Origin: Acidaminobacterium chupaoyuni
GTDB lineage: Bacteria > Bacillota > Clostridia > Oscillospirales > Butyricicoccaceae
Reading direction: 5' to 3' (one strand)
Length of the DNA stretch: 64,000 bases
NCBI GenBank assembly: GCA_047936785.1
Contig: CP176394.1
Part shown: piece after piece, positions 58,275 through 64,000 of the stretch
Layout of the letters: each line of letters starts with the position of its first letter
How positions within the stretch are numbered: the first letter of the stretch is position 1
Translations under genes and position numbers: made by a program
Notes under the pieces: model-generated
What the model was told of the DNA's origin: nothing
The model's input: only the letters and a program-made list of their open reading frames with translations
Databases searched by the model: none

Positions 58275-59741
58275 ATGAGAGAGATGCACAAATTGGATCA
58301 ACGCAGGGCGCCCATCTATGAGGCGCTGCAAAGCTTTCGGCAGATGAGGGTGGTGCCGTTCGATGTGCCCGGGCATAAGCGCGGGCGCGGCAACCCCGAG
58401 CTGACGGAATTTCTGGGCGAAAAATGTATCAGCATCGATGTGAACAGCATGAAGCCGCTGGATAACCTTTGCCACCCGGTTTCGGTCATCCGCGAAGCGG
58501 AAGAGCTGGCGGCGGATGCCTTTGGGGCCTCTCACGCTTTTCTGATGGTGGGCGGCACCACAAGCTCTGTGCAGACGATGGTGCTGGCCACCTGCAAGCG
58601 GGGCGATAAGATCATTCTGCCGCGCAATGTGCATCGCAGCGTCATCAACGCGCTGGTGCTCTGCGGCGCCATCCCCGTTTATGTGAACCCCGAGGTGGAT
58701 CACCGCCTGGGCATTTCGCTGGGCATGAAACGCGAGCAGGTGGCAAAGGCCATTGCCGAAAACCCCGATGCGGTGGCCGTTCTTGTGAACAACCCCACCT
58801 ATTACGGCGTTTGCAGCGACCTGAAGGCCATTGTGGAAATGGCCCACGCGGCGGGGATGTATTGCCTGGCCGATGAAGCCCACGGCACCCATTTTTATTT
58901 CGGCAGGGAAATGCCCCTTTCCGCCATGGAAGCGGGCGCCGACATGTCTTCGGTTTCGATGCATAAAAGCGGCGGCAGCCTGACGCAATCGAGCCTGCTG
59001 CTCATCGGGCCGAACCTTCAGGAAGGCCATGTGCGCAAGATCATCAACCTGACCCAGACAACTTCGGGCAGCTATCTTTTGATGTCGAGCCTTGATATCA
59101 GCCGCCGCAACCTTGCCATGCGCGGCGAAAGCGTGTTTCGTCAGGTGATCGCCATGGCCGATTATGCCCGCGAAGAGATCAACGCCATCGGCGGCTATTA
59201 TGCCTTCGGGCGCGAACTCATCAACGGCGATTCCATTTTTGATTTCGACCCCACCAAGCTCAGCGTTCACACCCGCGATATCGGGCTTGCGGGCATCGAA
59301 GTTTATGACCTGCTGCGGGATGAATATGATATCCAGATCGAATTCGGCGATATCGGCAACATTCTGGCCTATCTTTCCATCGGCGACCGCCCCCAGGAGC
59401 TGGAACGCCTTGTCAGCGCCCTCGCCGAGATCCGCCGCCGCTATCAAAGCGACAGCAGCGGGCTGATGAACCAGGAATATATCGACCCCGAAGTGGTGAT
59501 GAGCCCGCAGGAAGCGTTTTATGCCGAAAAGAAGCGCGTTGCGCTGATGGAAAGCGACGGGTGCATCTGCAGCGAATTTGTGATGTGTTATCCGCCGGGC
59601 ATCCCCATTCTGGCCCCGGGCGAGCGCATCACCGCAAACATCCTCAATTATATCCAATATGCCAAGGCCAAGGGCTGCTCGATGACCGGCCCCGAAGACC
59701 CCGATATCGAATTCATCAACATTTTAAAGGAGGCGCGGTGA
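58275..59741 (+). CDS. speA: Arginine decarboxylase, Orn/Lys/Arg decarboxylase family
   Basis: A 488-residue PLP enzyme of the aspartate-aminotransferase fold. VVPFDVPGHKRGRGNPELTE begins the domain, then FLMVGGTTSSVQTMVLATCK, AVLVNNPTYYGVCSDLK and CLADEAHGTHFYF (PLP-binding Asp and His). SVSMHKSGGSLTQSSLLLIG carries the Schiff-base Lys. The C-terminal domain ends CSEFVMCYPPGIPILAPGER. Because agmatinase and aminopropyl-transfer genes follow, arginine to agmatine is the likely reaction, as for B. subtilis SpeA; lysine or ornithine cannot be excluded. GAGGTG precedes the ATG at 58275. The stop overlaps the speE start (TGATG). Confidence 0.9.
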   Translation: MREMHKLDQRRAPIYEALQSFRQMRVVPFDVPGHKRGRGNPELTEFLGEKCISIDVNSMKPLDNLCHPVSVIREAEELAADAFGASHAFLMVGGTTSSVQTMVLATCKRGDKIILPRNVHRSVINALVLCGAIPVYVNPEVDHRLGISLGMKREQVAKAIAENPDAVAVLVNNPTYYGVCSDLKAIVEMAHAAGMYCLADEAHGTHFYFGREMPLSAMEAGADMSSVSMHKSGGSLTQSSLLLIGPNLQEGHVRKIINLTQTTSGSYLLMSSLDISRRNLAMRGESVFRQVIAMADYAREEINAIGGYYAFGRELINGDSIFDFDPTKLSVHTRDIGLAGIEVYDLLRDEYDIQIEFGDIGNILAYLSIGDRPQELERLVSALAEIRRRYQSDSSGLMNQEYIDPEVVMSPQEAFYAEKKRVALMESDGCICSEFVMCYPPGIPILAPGERITANILNYIQYAKAKGCSMTGPEDPDIEFINILKEAR

Positions 59742-60592
59742 TGGAGCTTTGGTTCAGTGAATTTCATACCCCCGATGTGAAGCACAGCATTCGCGTCAAC
59801 CGCCACCTTTATTCCCATAAAAGCGATTATCAGCAGATCGATATTTATGACACCCCCGAATTCGGCAAAGTGCTGGCTTTGGATGGCAATGTGATGCTGA
59901 CAGAGCGCGACGAATTCATCTATGACGAAATGATCACCCATGTGCCCATGGCGGTGCATCCGAACATCAAGGATGTTCTGGTCATCGGCGCGGGCGACGG
60001 CGGCGTTGTGCGCGAGCTTTCGCGCTATGACACCATCCGCAGCATCGACCTTGTGGAAATGGACGAGCAGGTGGTGGAAGCCTGCCGCCGCTATCTGCCC
60101 GAAAACGCCTGCCGGCTGGATGACCGGCGCGTGCATATCTATTTTGATAACGCGCTGCGCTTCATCCGCCGCAAAACCGCCCAATATGACCTTATCATCG
60201 TCGATTCCACCGACCCTTTCGGCCCTTCGGAAAGCTATTTCACCCGCGAATTTTACGGCATCTGCTATAACGCCCTGCGGGAAGACGGCATCATGGTCAA
60301 CCAACAGGGAAGCCCGTTTTATCAGCATGACGCCGAAGCCATGCAGCGCAGCCACAAACGCATCGTCAGCACTTTTCCCATCAGCCGCGTTTATCAGGCC
60401 CATATCCCCACCTATGCCGCGGGCTATTGGCTGTTCGGCTTCGCCAGCAAAAAATATCACCCCGTGGATGACCTCGACGCCGCCAAATGGCAGGCGCTGG
60501 GGCTGGAAACACAATATTACACCACAAGGCTGCATAAGGGCGCGTTCTGCCTGCCGGCCTTTCTGGAAAAACTGCTTGTGGAGGTGGAATGA
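59741..60592 (+). CDS. speE: Spermidine synthase-like aminopropyltransferase
   Basis: A 283-residue SpeE-family protein. The N-terminal beta domain is MELWFSEFHTPDVKHSIRVN, with HLYSHKSDYQQIDIYDTPEF; GKVLALDGNVMLTERDEFIY and DEMITHVPM follow. The Rossmann domain is VLVIGAGDGGVVRELSRYDT, with catalytic DSTDPFGPSE. GAGDGG and the DSTDP motif are standard. AAAGGAGG lies upstream. No speD for decarboxylated SAM is in view, and the same operon encodes the alternative carboxynorspermidine enzymes, so its amine acceptor could be unusual (agmatine or putrescine). It overlaps speB by four bases. Confidence 0.9.
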   Translation: MELWFSEFHTPDVKHSIRVNRHLYSHKSDYQQIDIYDTPEFGKVLALDGNVMLTERDEFIYDEMITHVPMAVHPNIKDVLVIGAGDGGVVRELSRYDTIRSIDLVEMDEQVVEACRRYLPENACRLDDRRVHIYFDNALRFIRRKTAQYDLIIVDSTDPFGPSESYFTREFYGICYNALREDGIMVNQQGSPFYQHDAEAMQRSHKRIVSTFPISRVYQAHIPTYAAGYWLFGFASKKYHPVDDLDAAKWQALGLETQYYTTRLHKGAFCLPAFLEKLLVEVE

Positions 60593-61458
60593 CCGTGAAA
60601 CCCAATATCGAAACCTTTATCGGCTGTGACTGCGCCTTTGAAGAGGCGGAGATCGTGCTTTTCGGCGCGCCCTTCGATTCCACCACCAGCTATCGCCCCG
60701 GCGCCCGCTTCGGCAGCGCCGCCATGCGCCACGAAAGCTTCGGGCTGGAAACCTACAGCCCCTATCAGCGGCGCGATCTCACCGACCGCCGCATTTTCGA
60801 CAGCGGCGATCTGGAACTTTGCTTCGGCAGCGCGGAAGCGGCGCTGGCCGATATCGAAGACCGGGCGGAAGAAATTCTGGCCGCGGGCAAGCTGCCCCTT
60901 CTGCTGGGCGGCGAGCATCTGGTGACGCTGGGCAGCGTGCGGGCCGCAAGCCGCCGTTTTCCCGATCTGCATATTCTGCATTTCGACGCCCACGCCGACC
61001 TGAGAAACGATTATCTGGGCGCGCCCCTGAGCCACGCCTGCGTTTTGCGCAGATGCCACGAGCTTGTGGGCGACGGGCGCATCCATCAGTTCTGCATCCG
61101 CAGCGGCGAGCGTGAAGAATTCGATTTCGCGGCCGCGCACACCGATCTTCATCCCTTCGGGTTCGAAGGTCTGGAAAGCCTGACCGCGCAGTTGAAGGAA
61201 AGCGGCGCGCCGGTTTATCTGACCATCGATCTGGATTGTCTGGATCCTTCCGCTTTTCCGGGAACAGGCACGCCGGAAGCGGGCGGCGTTTCCTTTTTGC
61301 AGCTGCTGGGCGCGATCCGCCTTGCCTGCCAGACCAACATCGTGGGGGCCGATCTCAACGAGCTGGCACCCATGCTGGATCAAAGCGGGGTCTCGACGGC
61401 CACCGCCTGCAAAACATTGCGCGAGCTGATGCTCGCTTTAAAGACCAATGAGAAATAG
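60589..61458 (+). CDS. speB: Agmatinase (ureohydrolase)
   Basis: A 289-residue ureohydrolase. VLFGAPFDSTTSYRPGARFG leads into the manganese-binding motifs LLGGEHLVTLG, ILHFDAHADLRNDY and LTIDLDCLDPSAFPGTGTPE, with VGADLNELAP at the end. The GTGTPE and short active-site loop are of the agmatinase rather than arginase type. It turns agmatine from SpeA into putrescine and urea. The start overlaps the speE stop (ATGA). Ten bases separate it from the aspartokinase gene. Confidence 0.92.
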   Translation: MTVKPNIETFIGCDCAFEEAEIVLFGAPFDSTTSYRPGARFGSAAMRHESFGLETYSPYQRRDLTDRRIFDSGDLELCFGSAEAALADIEDRAEEILAAGKLPLLLGGEHLVTLGSVRAASRRFPDLHILHFDAHADLRNDYLGAPLSHACVLRRCHELVGDGRIHQFCIRSGEREEFDFAAAHTDLHPFGFEGLESLTAQLKESGAPVYLTIDLDCLDPSAFPGTGTPEAGGVSFLQLLGAIRLACQTNIVGADLNELAPMLDQSGVSTATACKTLRELMLALKTNEK

Positions 61459-61468
61459 AGGGTGAAGA

Positions 61469-62221
61469 ATGTCCTTAATCATACAGAAATTCGGCGGAAG
61501 CTCGGTGGCCAACGCCGAAAGGATTCGGAATATCTGCGGGATCGCGGCAAAAACTTATGACAGCGGCAATGATGTGGTGGTGGTGTTATCCGCCCAGGGC
61601 GACACCACCGACGAGCTGATCGAAAAGGCGCGGGCCATCAACCAGAACGCTTCCGCCCGCGAAATGGATATGCTGCTTTCCACCGGCGAACAGATCTCGG
61701 TGGCGCTGGCGGCCATGTGCATGGAAGCCATGGGTTACCCCGCCGTGAGCCTGACCGGCTGGCAGGCGGGCATCCACACCGATGATGCCCACGGCAGCGC
61801 CCGCATCGGCAGGATCAGCGGCGCAAGGATCCGCAGCGAGCTTCAGCAAAAACGCATCGTTTTTGTGGCGGGCTTTCAGGGCGTTGATGCGCTGGGCGAG
61901 ATCACCACACTGGGGCGCGGCGGCAGCGACACCACCGCCGTGGCGCTGGCGGCGGCCCTTCAGGCCGACAGATGCCAGATCTTCACCGATGTTGACGGCG
62001 TTTATAACGCCGACCCCCGTATCGACCCCGCCGCCTATAAGCTGGATGAGATCAGCTATGAAGATATGCTGGCGCTGGCGGAAAAGGGCGCGCAGGTGCT
62101 TCACGACCGCTCGGTGATGCTGGCCAAACGGTTCGGCATCGTTTTAGAAGTGCTTTCCAGCTTCAGCGGAAAGCCCGGCACCCTTGTTTGCCCGGCGGCA
62201 GCCATCAAGCATGTGGGCTGA
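61469..62221 (+). CDS. Aspartate kinase without ACT domains
   Basis: A 250-residue amino-acid kinase domain. MSLIIQKFGGSSVANAERIR is the KFGGTS-type start; then VVVVLSAQGDTTDELIEKAR, EMDMLLSTGEQISVALAAMC, FVAGFQGVDALGEITTLGRG and GSDTTAVALAAALQADRCQI, then DVDGVYNADPR. The two C-terminal ACT domains that give lysine/threonine feedback in LysC (about 150 residues) are absent. It lies between agmatinase and the aspartate-semialdehyde-consuming dehydrogenase. The likely task is to supply aspartyl phosphate for spermidine synthesis without feedback. A semialdehyde dehydrogenase is not in view. GAGGGTGAAGA precedes the ATG. Confidence 0.88.
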   Translation: MSLIIQKFGGSSVANAERIRNICGIAAKTYDSGNDVVVVLSAQGDTTDELIEKARAINQNASAREMDMLLSTGEQISVALAAMCMEAMGYPAVSLTGWQAGIHTDDAHGSARIGRISGARIRSELQQKRIVFVAGFQGVDALGEITTLGRGGSDTTAVALAAALQADRCQIFTDVDGVYNADPRIDPAAYKLDEISYEDMLALAEKGAQVLHDRSVMLAKRFGIVLEVLSSFSGKPGTLVCPAAAIKHVG

Positions 62222-62265
62222 TGATAAAAAATCGATTTGAAATAAGAAGAAACGGAGAAAACAAA

Positions 62266-63525
62266 ATGAGCAAAGTTTTAGTGATCGGATGCGGCGGCGT
62301 GGCCGCGGTCGCCATTCAAAAATGCTGCATGGTCAGCGAAGTTTTCAGCGAACTGTGCATCGCCAGCAGAACCAAAGCCAAATGTGACAAACTGGCCGCC
62401 GAGCTGAGCGGCAAAACCGCCACCAAGATCACCACCGCGCAGGTGGATGCCGACGATGTGCAGCAGGTCATCGCCCTCATCCGCGCCTATCAGCCCGATC
62501 TGGTGATGAACATTGCCCTGCCTTATCAGGATCTGACCATTATGGATGCCTGCCTTGCCTGCGGCGTCAATTATATGGACACGGCGAACTATGAACCCGA
62601 AGACACCGAAGACCCCGCATGGCGCGCAGCTTATGAAAAGCGCTGTGAAGAAAAAGGCTTTTCGGCTTATTTTGATTACAGCTGGCAGTGGGCCTATCGC
62701 GAAAAATTCGAAAAGGCCGGCCTCACCGCCCTTTTGGGATGCGGCTTTGACCCGGGCGTGACCCAGGCCTATTGCGCCTATGCCAAAAAGCATGAATTCG
62801 ACACCATCGACACCATCGATATCCTTGATTGCAACGGCGGCGACCACGGCTATGCCTTCGCCACAAACTTCAACCCCGAAGTGAACCTGAGAGAAGTTTC
62901 GGCCCCCGGCAGCTATTGGGAAAACGGCCGCTGGGTGGAGATCCCCGCCATGAGCATCAAGCGCGAATATGATTTCGACGGCGTGGGCCGCAAAGATATG
63001 TATCTGCTGCACCACGAAGAGATCGAATCGCTGGCCGAAAACATCCCCGAAGTGCAGCGCATCCGCTTCTTTATGACCTTTGGCCAGAGCTATCTGACCC
63101 ATATGAAGTGCCTGGAAAATGTGGGCCTGCTTTCCACCGCGCCCATCGAGTTCGAAGGGCAGCAGATCGTGCCCATCAAGTTTTTGAAGGCACTTTTGCC
63201 CGACCCCGCAAGCCTTGGCCCCCGCACCCACGGCAAAACCAACATCGGCTGCGTTTTCACGGGCAAAAAAGACGGCAAAGAAAAGACTTACGCCATCTAT
63301 AACATCTGCGACCATCAGGAATGCTACCGCGAAGTGGCAAGCCAGGCCATCAGCTACACCACCGGTGTGCCCGCCATGTGCGGCGCGCTGATGATGCTGA
63401 CGGGCAAATGGAACACCGCGGGCGTTCACACCGTGGAAGAATTCGATCCCGATCCGTTCCTCGACGCGCTGGATCGATATGGCCTGCCCCGCAGCGAAAG
63501 CCACGACCCCGTTCTGGTGGATTGA
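62266..63525 (+). CDS. Carboxynorspermidine/carboxyspermidine dehydrogenase (saccharopine dehydrogenase family)
   Basis: A 419-residue enzyme. The N-terminal NAD(P)-binding fold is KVLVIGCGGVAAVAIQKCCM, then ELCIASRTKAKCDKLAAELS and NIALPYQDLTIMDACLACGV. LLGCGFDPGVTQAYCAYAKK and the long C-terminal substrate domain follow (TFGQSYLTHMKCLENVGLLS, GPRTHGKTNIGCVF). It condenses putrescine (or diaminopropane) with aspartate beta-semialdehyde. The start at 62266 follows ACGGAG; a longer frame from 62188 is unlikely. The decarboxylase gene starts five bases after the stop, as expected for the pathway. Confidence 0.9.
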   Translation: MSKVLVIGCGGVAAVAIQKCCMVSEVFSELCIASRTKAKCDKLAAELSGKTATKITTAQVDADDVQQVIALIRAYQPDLVMNIALPYQDLTIMDACLACGVNYMDTANYEPEDTEDPAWRAAYEKRCEEKGFSAYFDYSWQWAYREKFEKAGLTALLGCGFDPGVTQAYCAYAKKHEFDTIDTIDILDCNGGDHGYAFATNFNPEVNLREVSAPGSYWENGRWVEIPAMSIKREYDFDGVGRKDMYLLHHEEIESLAENIPEVQRIRFFMTFGQSYLTHMKCLENVGLLSTAPIEFEGQQIVPIKFLKALLPDPASLGPRTHGKTNIGCVFTGKKDGKEKTYAIYNICDHQECYREVASQAISYTTGVPAMCGALMMLTGKWNTAGVHTVEEFDPDPFLDALDRYGLPRSESHDPVLVD

Positions 63526-63530
63526 TCGCC

Positions 63531-64000
63531 ATGAACACGGCTGTTTTCGCGGGCCTTTCGGGCAAAGACCCCGCCGCTTTGTTTGGGGCGCTGCCCACGC
63601 CCTGTTATCTCATCGACGAAGCGCGGCTGAAAGAAAACGCCGAATGCCTTGCGGCCCTCGCCCGGCGCACGGGCTGCAAGATCCTGCTGGCGCAGAAGGC
63701 GTTTTCCAACTATGATTTTTATCCGCTTCTTGCCGGGCATCTGGCGGGAACGGAAGCCAGCGGCTTATTTGAAGCCCGCCTGGGCAAAGAAGAAATGGGC
63801 GGCAAAGAGGTGCATGTTTTCTGCGGGGCCTATCGTGAAGAAGAATGGGAAGAACTGATGGGTTATGCCGACCACATCGTGTTCAATTCCCCCGCCCAGC
63901 TGAAAAAATTCGGCCCGCGGGCCAAAAGCCGCCAAAAAAGCATCGGCCTGCGCATCAACCCCGAATGCTCCACCCAGGAAGGCCACGCCATTTATGACCC
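63531..64000 (+). CDS. nspC: Carboxynorspermidine decarboxylase (partial, runs off window)
   Basis: The first 156 residues of a fold-III PLP decarboxylase. LPTPCYLIDEARLKENAECL then ILLAQKAFSNYDFYPLLAGH contains the PLP Lys (QKAF, about residue 54). GTEASGLFEARLGKEEMGGK, VHVFCGAYREEEWEELMGYA, DHIVFNSPAQLKKF and GLRINPECS follow. The pattern is that of NspC, which decarboxylates carboxy(nor)spermidine to (nor)spermidine. It is the last visible gene of the operon; the C-terminal half lies beyond the window. Confidence 0.9.
   Translation, partial: MNTAVFAGLSGKDPAALFGALPTPCYLIDEARLKENAECLAALARRTGCKILLAQKAFSNYDFYPLLAGHLAGTEASGLFEARLGKEEMGGKEVHVFCGAYREEEWEELMGYADHIVFNSPAQLKKFGPRAKSRQKSIGLRINPECSTQEGHAIYD

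Noticed and set aside
61469..62221. Aspartokinase as a truncated pseudogene
   Set aside because: The kinase domain is complete, its stop is followed by a well-spaced downstream gene, and a regulatory-domain-free form makes sense in this pathway.

Overview
The window looks like a chromosome segment of a gut-type Firmicute of class Clostridia (Oscillospiraceae/Ruminococcaceae-like). The core genes are GC-rich, start behind strong AGGAGG-type ribosome binding sites, and include pairs typical of that group (NifU-like scaffold with GGGtGRT protein, CmpB-type membrane protein, YcxB, DUF421, and a carboxynorspermidine pathway). Two stretches have lower GC and the gene content of integrated mobile elements. 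Naming a genus would be a guess.

Region A (1 to about 19 kb) is part of an integrative element whose left end lies outside the window. It carries a serine recombinase, an RloA/RloB-like ATPase plus TOPRIM-like defence pair, and a tightly overlapping leftward operon at 9.6-4.1 kb. That operon encodes a resolvase-fold protein without its catalytic serine, an intact large serine recombinase, two free-standing proteins resembling the recombinase's C-terminal domain, and two ParB-like proteins. Divergent Xre-type regulators and two near-identical palindromes sit at the control region. Rightward accessory genes follow: a metallophosphatase broken by one TGA, a metallophosphatase fused to a RelB/DinJ-like domain, an IrrE-like metallopeptidase, a pRiA4b ORF-3 family protein, and several unknown small proteins. 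No relaxase or conjugation gene is visible.

Region B (about 19-41.6 kb) is core. It holds a WYL regulator, a HIRAN-domain membrane protein, the NifU-like/GGGtGRT operon, tRNA-Gly(CCC), a MarR-controlled heterodimeric ABC exporter with a nitroreductase, a DEAD-box helicase, a three-gene acyltransferase/hydrolase/zinc-ribbon cluster, free-Met-sulfoxide reductase, acetyltransferases, a lipoprotein and RlmD. Two unusual tandem arrays (58-bp and 89-bp periods) lie here. A diverged, inverted copy of the 89-bp unit's palindrome recurs at 56.4 kb.

Region C (about 41.6-50.67 kb) is a 9-kb element inserted into the 3' end of rlmD. Both junctions are visible: the rlmD C-terminal codons (NHVETVV) are present at 41.58 kb and again, in diverged form with a different tail, at 50.66 kb. 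Its cargo is defence-like: a HEPN-domain protein, a three-gene serine-recombinase cassette with a truncated member, and mcrB-mcrC with a 645-residue partner of unknown function.

Region D (50.7-64 kb) is core again: DUF421, a membrane diguanylate cyclase, two divergent-looking amidohydrolases, an MFS transporter, and a polyamine operon speA-speE-speB-aspartokinase-CASDH-nspC. The polyamine operon lies behind a 390-nt leader with a consensus promoter at one end and an intrinsic terminator just before speA at the other, which is the layout of an attenuation-type regulatory RNA. The operon encodes arginine to agmatine to putrescine, then spermidine by either aminopropyl transfer or the aspartate-semialdehyde route. 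The aspartokinase lacks the ACT regulatory domains.
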